Positions 16,840 to 26,041 of a stretch of 64,000 nucleotides of DNA are shown here, one piece after another. Made by a program: the position numbers and the translations under genes. Under the pieces are notes generated by a model that saw only the letters and a program-made list of their open reading frames with translations, was not told where the DNA came from and made no database searches. Positions within the stretch are counted from its first letter, which is position 1, and each line of letters opens with the position of its first letter. Source of the stretch: Clostridiales bacterium (GTDB lineage: Bacteria; Bacillota; Clostridia; Saccharofermentanales; Saccharofermentanaceae); assembly GCA_017451265.1 (NCBI GenBank), contig JAFSPU010000012.1, positions 348,445-412,444 on the forward strand. The letters run 5' to 3'.

Positions 16840-18406
16840 ATGCTTCGTACATTCTGGCTTTGAGCAGGGCGGCGGTCGTATCTGACTTGGGATCGTTCAG
16901 GACTGTATCCGTATCGCCGGCTTCGACTATCTTTCCCTTATCCATAACTATTACCTTCGAGCACATCGCCTTAATAACGCGCAGGTTATGCGAAACGATC
17001 AGCATGGTAGTTCCGTTCTTGGTGTTGATGTCGGACAGCAGCTTGATGATGGATGCCTGCGAAGACGCGTCGAGCGCTGAGAACGGCTCATCGGCGATTA
17101 TTACCGAAGGCTCCTGCACCAGGCACATCGCAATGGCAGCCTTCTGTCTCTGACCTCCCGACATCTGGTGAGGGAAGCGTGTCAGGTGCTTGCCTGAAAG
17201 ACCGACGTCCTCGAGTATCTTCAGGAAGTAGTTCTTGCGTTCGTCCTCGCTCATCTTTCTTCCGGAGGCTTCAAGTGCTTCTGTCAGGTGCCAGCGGACG
17301 GTGTGTGCGGGATTAAGGCTTGATACCGGGTCCTGGAACACAGCCGCGATCTTTCCGCTTTTTGTGATGGTTCCGCTCTCAGGCTTGATGAGACCGAGTA
17401 TGGTCTTGACCAGGGTGGTCTTGCCGCATCCGGATGAGCCGATGAGACCCACGCTCTCGCCCTCTTTGACCTCAAGGCTGATGCCGGAGATCACGGGCGT
17501 GGTATGCGCCTTCTTAAAGAAAGTGTTCTTATAGCATGCCGAGATCCCCTCTGCGCTCAGCACGACGGGTGCGTCTTCTTGGGCTACGCCCCGGCTTATG
17601 CCGAGAGCCTTCGGGTCGAGCTTCGACTTAAGCAGAAGCTCCGCCGTGAACGCTGACTTGGGCTGGCCCATGATATCCCAGGAAGTGTCGGAGTCTATGA
17701 TGGCGCCTTCCTTCATAACCATGACGCGGTCGCAGAAATTGCGCACGGCATTGAGGTTATGTGAGATGAACAGGATCGATATACCCATCTCCTGGCACAT
17801 CTCGTGCAGAAGCTGCATTATCGACATCGATGTTACCGTGTCGAGGGAAGAAGTAGGTTCGTCCGCAATGAGGAGACTCGGGTTCATGAGAGCTGCACCT
17901 GCGATGAGCACGCGCTGCCTCTGGCCTCCGGAAAGGCGGTGCGGGTAGCGCTTGGCGATCTGCTCGGGGTTCTCGAAGCCTACGGTCTTGAGCATCCTAA
18001 GGATACGCTCGCGGCCCTCCTCTTTGTTCTTGCTTCTTAAGCTTATGATCTCGCTTAAGTTGGACTCCACTGTCTGAAGCGGGTCCAGTGCCGAGGACGG
18101 ATCCTGGAAGATGACGCCGATCTTCTCGCCCAGAAGCCTGCGTCTTTCACGCGGGCTCTTCTTCACGAGGTCCTCCCCCTCGAATATGATCTCGCCGGAA
18201 TCTGCCTGCGCAAAGTCGGACAGCAGTCCGGAGATGGCGAGCGCCGTCATGGTCTTGCCTGAGCCGGAGTCGCCGATGAGACCGAGGATCTCGCCTGACC
18301 TCACGCTGAAAGTAAGATCGTTCAGGATCCTTACGGGGGCGCCGTCTGCATTGCACAGGGACAGGCAAAGGTTTTTAACTTCGAGAATGTGTCCCTTGTA
18401 ACTCAT
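16838..18406 (-). CDS. Peptide-type ABC importer ATPase, two fused ABC domains (DppD-DppF fusion)
   Basis: The 522-residue protein contains two complete ABC domains. The first (about 5-255) has Walker A GDSGSGKT, signature LSGGQRQR and Walker B LLIADEP. The second (about 270-515) has GSSGCGKT, MSGGQRQK and VIIADEP. In most oligopeptide importers these are two proteins; a fused form occurs in GsiA/YejF-like systems. It energises the two permeases encoded immediately upstream, overlapping the DppC-like gene by four bases. The substrate (peptide, nickel or sugar) cannot be fixed. Confidence 0.93.
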   Translation of the reverse strand: MSYKGHILEVKNLCLSLCNADGAPVRILNDLTFSVRSGEILGLIGDSGSGKTMTALAISGLLSDFAQADSGEIIFEGEDLVKKSPRERRRLLGEKIGVIFQDPSSALDPLQTVESNLSEIISLRSKNKEEGRERILRMLKTVGFENPEQIAKRYPHRLSGGQRQRVLIAGAALMNPSLLIADEPTSSLDTVTSMSIMQLLHEMCQEMGISILFISHNLNAVRNFCDRVMVMKEGAIIDSDTSWDIMGQPKSAFTAELLLKSKLDPKALGISRGVAQEDAPVVLSAEGISACYKNTFFKKAHTTPVISGISLEVKEGESVGLIGSSGCGKTTLVKTILGLIKPESGTITKSGKIAAVFQDPVSSLNPAHTVRWHLTEALEASGRKMSEDERKNYFLKILEDVGLSGKHLTRFPHQMSGGQRQKAAIAMCLVQEPSVIIADEPFSALDASSQASIIKLLSDINTKNGTTMLIVSHNLRVIKAMCSKVIVMDKGKIVEAGDTDTVLNDPKSDTTAALLKARMYEA

Positions 18407-19221
18407 TTGCTGCCTCCCTTAACGGAAGTGCGCACCCACTCGGAGATGAAGTACAGCCCGAGGATGTAGCACACCCGCATGAGTGTCGGGAAGATTATGA
18501 GCCAAGGCGCGCTCACCATGTAGCTTTGTGCGTCGGAAAGCATCTTGCCGTAGGAGGCGGCAGGGGGCTGGACGCCGAGGCCTAAGTAGCTCATTCCGGA
18601 TTCGAATAATGTCATGTTGGCAAGGCCGATGATGACCGCAGGCAGCACCTGGGACATCAGGTTGGGGAGGATGTGTACGAACATGATCCTTAAAGGATGT
18701 ATCCCCATAAGCTTGGCCTGAAGTATGTAGTCTCTTCCCAGAAGCTCTATGGTGCTTGTCCTGTACACCCTCGCAAAGGTCGGTGCGAAAACGAGTCCCA
18801 GCGCCCAGATGACGTTAAAGAGCGAAGGCCCGAATACCGCGACTGCGACGAGTGCGAGCAGTATGCCCGGGAAGCACATGATGCCGTTGGAGAAGATCAT
18901 TATTATCTTGTCTATGATGCCGCCGTTGTAGCCTGCGATGAGGCCTGCGAGCGTGCCGATCACGAGCGCATACGCGACTCCCGTAAATGAAACGAGGAGC
19001 GTGTAGCGTGCGGCCACGAGGCACCTGGAGAAGACGTCTCTTCCGAGGTTGTCCGTGCCGAAGATGTGTTCTGCGCAGGGCGCGAGGAACTTGCTTGCGG
19101 CGTCGGTCTCATTGATGCCGTAAGGCGTCCAGAAAAGGCCCAGGATAAAGAAGGCCAGGACGATGGACAGGAGTATGCCTCCTGTGTAAAGGTATCTGCG
19201 GGAAGCGGTAGAAGATCTCAT
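18403..19221 (-). CDS. Peptide-type ABC importer permease, DppC-like
   Basis: The 272-residue protein has an N-terminal membrane segment, a loop with LAPCAEHIFGTDNLGRDVFSR typical of DppC/OppC, and about five further segments. The EAA-like coupling stretch includes GRDYILQAKLMGIHPLRIMF. It overlaps both neighbours by four bases, so the four genes of this importer are translationally linked. Confidence 0.93.
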   Translation of the reverse strand: MRSSTASRRYLYTGGILLSIVLAFFILGLFWTPYGINETDAASKFLAPCAEHIFGTDNLGRDVFSRCLVAARYTLLVSFTGVAYALVIGTLAGLIAGYNGGIIDKIIMIFSNGIMCFPGILLALVAVAVFGPSLFNVIWALGLVFAPTFARVYRTSTIELLGRDYILQAKLMGIHPLRIMFVHILPNLMSQVLPAVIIGLANMTLFESGMSYLGLGVQPPAASYGKMLSDAQSYMVSAPWLIIFPTLMRVCYILGLYFISEWVRTSVKGGSK

Positions 19222-20180
19222 GCTGCCCTCCCGTCGCGAATTCTTGGGTCGATCATGGCTGAGATGACGTCAGCGAGGAAGTACAGCAGTACCGTCATCA
19301 TGGCAAGGTAGAAGACTATGCCTGACAGAAGGGGGAAGTCTCTTCTTGAGATGGCGGACAGCAGAAGGCGTCCGAGACCGGGCAGGTTAAAGACCTGCTC
19401 CACGATGAGTGAGCCGCCCATGATATCAGAAAGTACAAGCGAGATTACCGTTACCGACGAAACTGCGGAGTTAGGTATGATGTGCTTCAACATGATGCGC
19501 AGGTCTGAAAGGCCGTGGCTCTTGGCTGTCCTTACGAAGTCGCCCTGAGAGAACTCGATCATGGAAGCTCTTAGGAACTTGAATGTCATCGCCACCTTGG
19601 GGAGCGCGATGCAAAGTGACGGCAGAAGCAGGCTTACAAGATAAGCCCCGAAGTTATCGGAGGGGGCAGTGTAGCGCCCTGCCGTGAAAATGTGAAGTAC
19701 CTTGGAAAAGAAAAGTATCAGCATCATCGACAGCGCGAAGGGCGGGATGGCGAACAGTATGTGTCCTGCCGTGGACAGCGATTTGTCTTTGATGCTTCCC
19801 GGATTTCTGCTGCATACGGCAGCCATCGGGAATGAGACGGCGACGACGAAAATCAGCGCGATAAGACTCATTCCGAGTGTGACGGGCAGCCTTGAAGCGA
19901 TGAGATCGCCTACGGGATTGCCGAATGATAATGAATTGCCGAAGTCGCCTCTGAAGGCATTGCCGAGCCAGTCGAAGTAGCGTTCCGCGAGGGGCTCATT
20001 CAGTCCGAGTTCTTCGCGCAGAGCCTCAACCTGCTCCTCTGAAGCTTCGGGTCCGAGCATTACTCTGGCGGTGTCTCCGGGGATTATCGCGAATGCCGCG
20101 AAAGTAAAAAATGACACAAGCAACGCGGTGAGCAGGAACTCACATAACTTGATGAGTGCCGTTCTTACCGCGCTGCCCAT
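19218..20180 (-). CDS. Peptide-type ABC importer permease, DppB-like
   Basis: The 320-residue protein shows the DppB pattern: a first membrane segment, an external loop with IPGDTARVMLGPEASEEQV and LGLNEPLAERYFDWL, then five more segments. The EAA motif includes RTAKSHGLSDLRIMLKHIIP. It forms the transmembrane channel with the DppC-like protein. It starts 12 bases after the stop of the binding-protein gene. Confidence 0.93.
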   Translation of the reverse strand: MGSAVRTALIKLCEFLLTALLVSFFTFAAFAIIPGDTARVMLGPEASEEQVEALREELGLNEPLAERYFDWLGNAFRGDFGNSLSFGNPVGDLIASRLPVTLGMSLIALIFVVAVSFPMAAVCSRNPGSIKDKSLSTAGHILFAIPPFALSMMLILFFSKVLHIFTAGRYTAPSDNFGAYLVSLLLPSLCIALPKVAMTFKFLRASMIEFSQGDFVRTAKSHGLSDLRIMLKHIIPNSAVSSVTVISLVLSDIMGGSLIVEQVFNLPGLGRLLLSAISRRDFPLLSGIVFYLAMMTVLLYFLADVISAMIDPRIRDGRAA

Positions 20181-20192
20181 GTCTTAAGGGCC

Positions 20193-21713
20193 TTAATTTG
20201 CAGAAGCCAGACGGACTGTGGACATATCCTGGATATACATAGGATAGATCGCATAGCCTGTCAGGCGGCGGTTAACAGCGCAGATGTTGGACGGATCCTG
20301 AACATATACGGACGCCGCATCTTCCGTCATATAACCTAGAAGCTCCCTGTACATGGAGATTCTCTCGTTCTCATCGATAGTGAGAGGGAGGTTCTCGATA
20401 ATCTCGTCAACTGCGGGATTGCTGTAGTTGATGAGGTTGCCGTCGTTGTCAGATGCATATCTGCTGATTACGTCATAAGGAGCGTAATCGCTTGTGAGGC
20501 AGATAACTGTTGCCTCGTAGTCTCTCTGTGTGTAAACACGGTCGAGCCATGTAGCCCAGTCGACCTGCTCGATGGAAGCGTTGACTCCGATAGCGGAAAG
20601 CTGGTCTGCGATAGCTACTGCAGTGTTAACGTGAACGAGGTAGTTGGAAGGAACGGTGATAGTCATGTCGAATCCGTCCTCGTAGCCTGCCTCGGCAAGA
20701 AGCTCGAGTGCTCTGTCGATATCCTGATCGTATGTTCCGTCGAGGCTTGTGTCGTATGCCTCACCCATAACAGGGCTCATGGCAGTTGTCAGGGGCTCGC
20801 TTGCGCCGTCCATTGTGAGTGCGATGACTTCGTTTCTGTCTACGGCATAGTTAAGAGCCTTTCTTACTCTTACGTCGTCGAAAGGAGCAACTGCGTTGTT
20901 AAGGAAGAGCGCCTGAACCATGTTGGAACCGAGGCTCAAGATGTCGAAAGTGTTGGTGTCGAGCTGCGCTGCTCTGTCTGTTGTGAGGTAAGGGAAGATG
21001 TCGATGGCTCCGCCCTGAAGCTCGAGCAGACCTGCATCCATGTCAGCACATACCTTGAAAGTAACCTTGTCGAGGTAGGGAAGCTCGGGGTTCCAGTAGT
21101 TCTCGTTTCTTGTGAGAACGATGCCGATACCAGGCTCATAGCTGTCGAAAACAAAAGGTCCCGTTCCGATTCTTGTGTCGCCGATGGTGTCGCCGGACCC
21201 CTCAGGGATGATGGCTGCGGTGAAGTTAGGGAGCATTTCGCTGTTGGGTGTGCTGAGAGTAACAGTAACTGTGTTGTCACCGTTGTCTGTGATGCTGTCG
21301 ATCGAAGATAGCTCGGGCAGAAGCTCGGAAGCTCTCTGAAGTGAATATACGACGTCGCCCGTGTCAAGCTCGGAGCCGTCGTGGAAAGTGACGCCTTCCC
21401 TGATGGTGAATGTGTACTCGGAAGCGTCGTCGGAGATAACCACGTCAGTAGCGAGACAGGGGTTAAGTGTGCCTGTGCTGTCGTACTTGAACAGACCTTC
21501 GTATACGTTAAAGATGATCTCCTTGTCACCGGCAGCAACTACCGTGTGGGGATCGAAGATCATAGGTTCCTGTGTGATGCCTACTACAGCCTCTCCGCCG
21601 TAGATGACGTCAGCGTCGGATGTGCCGCCATTCTGTGTACAAGCGGCTGCAGAAAATGCCAGTGCGAGTGTGAGTGCGCCCGTAAGAATCTTCTTTGTGT
21701 TTACTTTATGCAT
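20193..21713 (-). CDS. Extracellular solute-binding lipoprotein, family 5 (peptide/nickel type)
   Basis: The 506-residue protein begins with a lipoprotein signal ending in FSAAAC (Cys about 25). The SBP_bac_5 motifs follow: the TFTIREGVTFHDGSELDTGDVVYS segment, the FDSYEPGIGIVLTRNENYW region and VRKALNYAVDRNEVI. It would capture the substrate outside the membrane for the adjacent permeases. It is the first gene of the transport operon. Two palindromes surround its promoter, which suggests it is regulated. Confidence 0.93.
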   Translation of the reverse strand: MHKVNTKKILTGALTLALAFSAAACTQNGGTSDADVIYGGEAVVGITQEPMIFDPHTVVAAGDKEIIFNVYEGLFKYDSTGTLNPCLATDVVISDDASEYTFTIREGVTFHDGSELDTGDVVYSLQRASELLPELSSIDSITDNGDNTVTVTLSTPNSEMLPNFTAAIIPEGSGDTIGDTRIGTGPFVFDSYEPGIGIVLTRNENYWNPELPYLDKVTFKVCADMDAGLLELQGGAIDIFPYLTTDRAAQLDTNTFDILSLGSNMVQALFLNNAVAPFDDVRVRKALNYAVDRNEVIALTMDGASEPLTTAMSPVMGEAYDTSLDGTYDQDIDRALELLAEAGYEDGFDMTITVPSNYLVHVNTAVAIADQLSAIGVNASIEQVDWATWLDRVYTQRDYEATVICLTSDYAPYDVISRYASDNDGNLINYSNPAVDEIIENLPLTIDENERISMYRELLGYMTEDAASVYVQDPSNICAVNRRLTGYAIYPMYIQDMSTVRLASAN

Positions 21714-21733
21714 GTGCGTGCCCCTACTTTCAT

Positions 21734-21795
21734 ATATTTCTCTGAAATATTGAAGGTATCATAAAGCATTTCTTTGATTTTTTCGATAATCAAAG
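21734..21795 (-). promoter_or_regulatory. Promoter with two flanking palindromes for the peptide-type ABC importer
   Basis: On the minus strand, TCGAAA (21786-21781) and TATGAT (21763-21758) are separated by 17 bases. The palindrome CTTTGATT-N8-AATCAAAG (21772-21795) covers the -35 region. ATATTTC-TCT-GAAATAT (21734-21750) lies just past the -10. Either could be an operator. The second resembles a CodY box, but the centre is three bases instead of one. Confidence 0.5.
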
Positions 21796-21899
21796 TAATA
21801 AATGTACCAATTTAACAAATAAAATGATAAAGAAGTAAATATTTTATGCCATTTGGTGTATAATAATCTCACGTTTTACTGATAAGGAGCTATATATCA

Positions 21900-23615
21900 A
21901 TGAAGAAATGTCCTGTTTGCGGAGTCATGATGGGCGATAATGTAGCCCGCTGCTCCATGTGCAAGTACGATTTTCAGAAAGCGGCAGGCGGCGATAGCAG
22001 TGCTGTAATGGCCGAGGCTCAGAAGGTAATGGATAAGAGGGAAGAAGAGAACCTCGCCAGAACAGAAGCCAGAAGATCAGAAGAAGAAAAGAGACTCGCA
22101 GAGATCAGAGAAAAGATCAACAGAGAGATGGAAACTCTCACTGCCCGTTTCGAATCCGAGAAGTTAAGACTTGATGCCGAGTTCGCAGCCATGCAGAAGC
22201 AGGCTGAGGATGAGAAGGCTAAGCTCGAGAAGGAACTCGTTGCCGCAAGGGAAGAGGTTCAGGTCGAGCGTAATAAGATCGCTGAGGCCAGATCCCAGGG
22301 TGAGAAGGCTAAGGCCGCCAAGGAAGCTGAAGGCCAGGCTAAGTACGATGAACTCGTAGCCAAGGGCGAGCAGGAAAGACAGATGATGCTCGACCAGACT
22401 CAGAAGGAGATCAATGAGGCTGCAGCAAGGATCGATGCCGAGTATTCTGAGGCTCTTAAGAAGAGAGATCAGCTCGTAGCTGAAGCAGAAGAGGCTCAGG
22501 TATTCCTCGAGAATTCCGTCCAGATCAAGAAGGAGATGGAAGACGCAAGGGCTGAACAGGACAGAGTCATTGCAGATAAGAAGAAGGAGATCGAGACCAA
22601 GCAGGCTGAGATCGACCAGCTCCAGAAGGATTTCGAGGTAGAGAAGGCCAGACTTGAGAAGGAAGGCCGTGAGATCGCCGAGAGACAGGCCGGAGAAGCT
22701 CTTAAGGTTAAGGAGCAGGCTGAGGCAGACCTCGCACAGATCAATAAGCAGAAGGATGCTGTTATCGCAGAGGTTGAGCAGCAGCAGAAGGCTGCCAAGG
22801 AAGAGATCGACGGTATCAGAGATCAGGCTCAGAAGATCATCGCAGAGGCTGAAGAGGCTGCTGCCAAGCGTGATGAGTCCGTGAAGACACTGGAGGCTGC
22901 AGCTGCAGAGCTCGCTGCCGTTCAGAGCAAGAAGGATGCGCTTGACGCTGAGATCGCCAAGGAGAATGACGAGAGAGCCAAGGCTGTTGCCGAGCACGAG
23001 AAGATGATCGCTGACTTTGAGAATTCCGCCAAGGAGTGGAGCGCTCAGATCGAGGGCATCACAGAAGAGTACAACAAGGCTCAGGCTATCATCGCAGATT
23101 CCAAGAATATCGAAGTAGCTGCAAGGGCTGAGGCTGAGGAGATCGTTCTCGAGGCTGAGAAGAGAGCTGTATTCCTTAAGGACGCAGCACTCAAGGAGAG
23201 CGATAAGGGCCAGTACCTTAAGACCATCGAAGAGAAGGAGAAGAAGATAAAGGAAATGGAGAAGGAAAGAGACGACCTTAACGCTAAGATCAAAGACCTC
23301 GAATCATCCATCAAGAACCTTGAGAAGAAGGTTGCATCCGGCGAGTTAGGCGGCGGAGCAGCTTCAGGACCTAAGGAATACTGCATCGAGACTGTTAACC
23401 ATAACGATATCGGTGAAGTAAATGACGAGGGTATCGCTAAGGTTCTCGCAGAGAAGTCAAAGGACGGATGGAATCTGTTCTCCGTTATCAACGATGACGG
23501 CGGTAAGCTTCAGGGTGCACTTGGCGGAGAGGCTACAGCTTCCCTGTCCATGGGTTCCTTCACAAGTAAGGAAGACCGTGTCATCATGATCTTCGAGAGG
23601 CCCAAGAAGGCTTAA
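21900..23615 (+). CDS. Zinc-ribbon plus long coiled-coil protein with C-terminal DUF4177-like domain
   Basis: The 571-residue protein starts with a small zinc ribbon (CPVCGVMMG...CSMCKYDF, residues 4-24). About 420 residues of charged, Ala/Glu/Lys-rich sequence without prolines follow, almost certainly a long coiled coil (about 45-465). A compact C-terminal domain (about 485-571) with YCIETV, DGWNLFSVIND and RVIMIFERP resembles DUF4177-type domains. TATAAT at 21859-21864 and AAGGAG before the ATG fit an independent gene. It is soluble and probably a scaffold; no function can be named. Confidence 0.75.
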   Translation: MKKCPVCGVMMGDNVARCSMCKYDFQKAAGGDSSAVMAEAQKVMDKREEENLARTEARRSEEEKRLAEIREKINREMETLTARFESEKLRLDAEFAAMQKQAEDEKAKLEKELVAAREEVQVERNKIAEARSQGEKAKAAKEAEGQAKYDELVAKGEQERQMMLDQTQKEINEAAARIDAEYSEALKKRDQLVAEAEEAQVFLENSVQIKKEMEDARAEQDRVIADKKKEIETKQAEIDQLQKDFEVEKARLEKEGREIAERQAGEALKVKEQAEADLAQINKQKDAVIAEVEQQQKAAKEEIDGIRDQAQKIIAEAEEAAAKRDESVKTLEAAAAELAAVQSKKDALDAEIAKENDERAKAVAEHEKMIADFENSAKEWSAQIEGITEEYNKAQAIIADSKNIEVAARAEAEEIVLEAEKRAVFLKDAALKESDKGQYLKTIEEKEKKIKEMEKERDDLNAKIKDLESSIKNLEKKVASGELGGGAASGPKEYCIETVNHNDIGEVNDEGIAKVLAEKSKDGWNLFSVINDDGGKLQGALGGEATASLSMGSFTSKEDRVIMIFERPKKA

Positions 23616-23642
23616 TCCTACGGTTTATCAAAGAAATTTTAC

Positions 23643-23675
23643 AAGGACCGCGGCATGTGCTGCGGTCCTTTTTTA
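23643..23675 (+). terminator. Intrinsic terminator of the coiled-coil protein gene
   Basis: AAGGACCGCGGC and its complement GCTGCGGTCCTT form a long GC-rich hairpin, followed by TTTTTT. Confidence 0.92.
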
Positions 23676-23734
23676 TGTCCTGAAAACGACTTGTGACCTG
23701 CACAAAATTGTTGATAAATTATTCAAATTCTTTG

Positions 23735-23763
23735 TAGAAAACGCATATCAAACATATTATAAT
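23735..23763 (+). promoter_or_regulatory. Promoter for the EF-G-like gene
   Basis: TATAAT at 23758-23763 with TAGAAA 17 bases upstream (23735-23740). AAAGGAGG precedes the ATG at 23824. Confidence 0.5.
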
Positions 23764-23823
23764 TAAAAATGCTTGATTATATTTTCAAAGCACTATCAAT
23801 ATTCTCCAAAGGAGGCAGATCTT

Positions 23824-25896
23824 ATGGAAAAGTATTCCGCAGACAAGATACGTAATATCGCATTGCTCGGGCATCAGGGCTCCGGCAAGACATCTCTCGC
23901 AGAAGCAATGCTGTATTGCACGAAGGCCATTGACCGTTTAGGAAGGACTGCAGACGGCAATACAACGCTTGATTTCGAGCCGGAGGAGATAAAGAGAGGT
24001 TCTTCAATTTCAGCTGCCGTAGCAAGCTGCGAGTACAAGGGCAGTAAGATCAATATTATCGACACTCCCGGTGATTTTGACTTCCTGGGCGAGGAAATGT
24101 CCGGAATCAGGATCGCAGACAGCGGTATCGTAATGATCTCAGCTAAGGGCGGAACATCCGTAGGTTCACAGAAGGCGATCAGACTTCTTAACAGCAAGCA
24201 CGTTCCTTTCCTCTTCTTTGTAAACCGTATGGACGAGCCGAACGCAGACTTCGAGGCTGTAACACAGCGTATGATGGACCGTTACGGACCGAGTGTTATC
24301 CCGTTGTCACTGCCGATCCTCGAGAACGGACAGATGACCGGAATTGTCGATGTCATGAACCGTAAGGCATTCAAGCTAGATAAGTCAGGTAAGTCAGAGG
24401 AGATCCCTCTCCCTGAAGAATATAACGACCGTATCGATGATCTCCAGGATCAGGTCAACCAGGTTGTAGCCGAGGCTGACGACGCTCTCATGGAGAAGTA
24501 TTTCGCTGGTGAGAAGTTCACAGAGGACGAGTTCAGACACGGTGTTCATGCAGGCTTCCGTGAAGGTAAGCTGCATCCTATCTACTGCGGTTCCGCTTAT
24601 GCGAACTGGGGTGTCGACTTCCTACTGAACTGTATTGCGAAGGATACACCTCCGGCAGGAAAGAAGCCTACACTTATCGGCACACTGCCTGACGGCTCTG
24701 AGCAGGAAGTTGCTTGCAAGCTCGAGGATCCTCTCGCTGCATTCATCTTCAAGACTATCGCTGACCCGTTCGTAGGTAAGATCTCCATCTTCAAGGTAAA
24801 CGCAGGTTCCATCAAGGCTAACTCCACTGTTTACAATGCAACTCAGGAGAAGGACGAGAAGATCGGTAACCTGTTCTTCCTGCTCGGTAAGAAGCAGATC
24901 CCTGTTGATGAGGTTTGCGCTGGTGATATCGGTGCCACAGCTAAGCTTGCTATCTCACAGACAAACGATACTTTGTGCGACAAGGCCCGTATCCTTGAGA
25001 TGCCTAAGATCAAGTTCCCGTCTCCCTGTCTTTCCAAGGCCATCAGACCTGAGAAGAAGGGTGAGGAAGATAAAATCATGGGCGGCCTGCAGAAGCTCAT
25101 GGATGAGGACAGATGCTTTACTGTTGAGAACAACGCAGAGACAAAGCAGATGGTTATCTCCGGCTTGGGTGAAGTTCAGCTTAAGGTTCTGGTTACCAAG
25201 CTTAAGAATAAGTTTAAGGTAGACGCAGTTCTCGAGGACGCTAAGGTTCCTTACCGTGAGACTATCCGCAAGAAGGTTAAGGTTCAGGGTAAGCATAAGA
25301 AGCAGTCCGGCGGTCACGGTCAGTATGGTGACGTTTGGATCGAGTTTGAGCCTAACTACGATACAGAAGATCTCGTATTCGAGGAGAAGGTATTCGGCGG
25401 AGCTGTTCCGAAGAACTACTTCCCTGCGGTTGAGAAGGGACTCCAGGAGTCTATCGAGAAGGGTATTCTCGCTGGCTACCCTGTAGTTAACCTCAAGGCT
25501 ACACTCGTAGACGGTTCCTACCACGATGTAGACTCCAACGAGCAGTCATTCAAGATGGCAGCTCACCTCGCATTCAAGGCAGGTATGGAGCAGGCAGACG
25601 CCATCATCCTCGAGCCTATCTCTTCTGTAGAGATCCACGGACCTGAGGATAAGCAGGGTGATCTGCTCGGTGACCTCAATAAGAGAAGAGGCCGTGTAAT
25701 GGGTATCGGCGCTGACGAGCTCGGCTGCGTTATCAATGCAGAAGTTCCTACATCCGAGATGGGTGACTACGCCACAGACCTTAAGGCAATGACTCAGGGC
25801 CTCGGCTGGTTCGCCATGGAGCATGCAAGATATGAGCCCGCTCCGTCAGACGTATCAGCAAAGGTTATAGCTGACGCAAAGGCTAACGAAGCGTAA
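23824..25896 (+). CDS. Elongation factor G-like translational GTPase (EF-G paralogue)
   Basis: The protein has 690 residues and the full five-domain EF-G layout. I start it at 23824, eight bases after AAAGGAGG. The G motifs are G1 GHQGSGKT (16-23), G2 RGSSIS (58-63), G3 DTPGDFDF (80-87) and G4 NRMD. Canonical EF-G has DTPGHVDF, whose His positions the hydrolytic water; here it is Asp84 and the next residue is Phe. RGITI is also altered to RGSSI. This places it among EF-G2-like paralogues rather than the translocation EF-G of the str operon. Domain IV (KHKKQSGGHGQYGDVWIE) is intact, so ribosome binding is likely. GTP hydrolysis may be slow or different. Confidence 0.88.
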   Translation: MEKYSADKIRNIALLGHQGSGKTSLAEAMLYCTKAIDRLGRTADGNTTLDFEPEEIKRGSSISAAVASCEYKGSKINIIDTPGDFDFLGEEMSGIRIADSGIVMISAKGGTSVGSQKAIRLLNSKHVPFLFFVNRMDEPNADFEAVTQRMMDRYGPSVIPLSLPILENGQMTGIVDVMNRKAFKLDKSGKSEEIPLPEEYNDRIDDLQDQVNQVVAEADDALMEKYFAGEKFTEDEFRHGVHAGFREGKLHPIYCGSAYANWGVDFLLNCIAKDTPPAGKKPTLIGTLPDGSEQEVACKLEDPLAAFIFKTIADPFVGKISIFKVNAGSIKANSTVYNATQEKDEKIGNLFFLLGKKQIPVDEVCAGDIGATAKLAISQTNDTLCDKARILEMPKIKFPSPCLSKAIRPEKKGEEDKIMGGLQKLMDEDRCFTVENNAETKQMVISGLGEVQLKVLVTKLKNKFKVDAVLEDAKVPYRETIRKKVKVQGKHKKQSGGHGQYGDVWIEFEPNYDTEDLVFEEKVFGGAVPKNYFPAVEKGLQESIEKGILAGYPVVNLKATLVDGSYHDVDSNEQSFKMAAHLAFKAGMEQADAIILEPISSVEIHGPEDKQGDLLGDLNKRRGRVMGIGADELGCVINAEVPTSEMGDYATDLKAMTQGLGWFAMEHARYEPAPSDVSAKVIADAKANEA

Positions 25897-25933
25897 TTCC
25901 TCGCTACGTTAGTAAACATCATTGATATAAATT

Positions 25934-25961
25934 CCGTGCTCCTTCGGGGGCACGGTTTTTT
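25934..25961 (+). terminator. Intrinsic terminator with UUCG tetraloop after the EF-G-like gene
   Basis: CCGTGCTCC (25934-25942) and GGGGCACGG (25947-25955) pair over nine bases around the stable TTCG loop, followed by TTTTTT. Confidence 0.95.
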
Positions 25962-25965
25962 ATTG

Positions 25966-25994
25966 TTGACAAAGAGTATAGGCTGGAGTAACAT
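25966..25994 (+). promoter_or_regulatory. Promoter of the ArsR metal-efflux operon
   Basis: A consensus TTGACA (25966-25971), a 17-base spacer and TAACAT (25989-25994). The -10 touches the first operator palindrome. Confidence 0.85.
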
Positions 25995-26028
25995 ATGAGC
26001 AGATGAACATATGAACAACTAATCATAT
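25993..26028 (+). promoter_or_regulatory. Double ArsR/SmtB-type operator
   Basis: Two 20-bp imperfect palindromes share the central ATAT: ATATGAGCAGATGAACATAT (25993-26012) and ATATGAACAACTAATCATAT (26009-26028). They match the ATATGAACA-type half-sites known for SmtB/CzrA/CadC regulators. They overlap the -10 and the transcription start, so repressor binding would block transcription until metal is bound. Confidence 0.82.
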
Positions 26029-26041
26029 GAGGAGGAAACAG

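Noticed and set aside
21734-21750. CodY box before the peptide-type ABC importer
   Set aside because: The arms fit, but the centre is three bases instead of one, so it does not match the CodY consensus.
22164-22997. Long minus-strand open frame inside the coiled-coil gene
   Set aside because: It is a Leu-rich shadow of the Glu/Lys-rich plus-strand gene, with no ribosome site.
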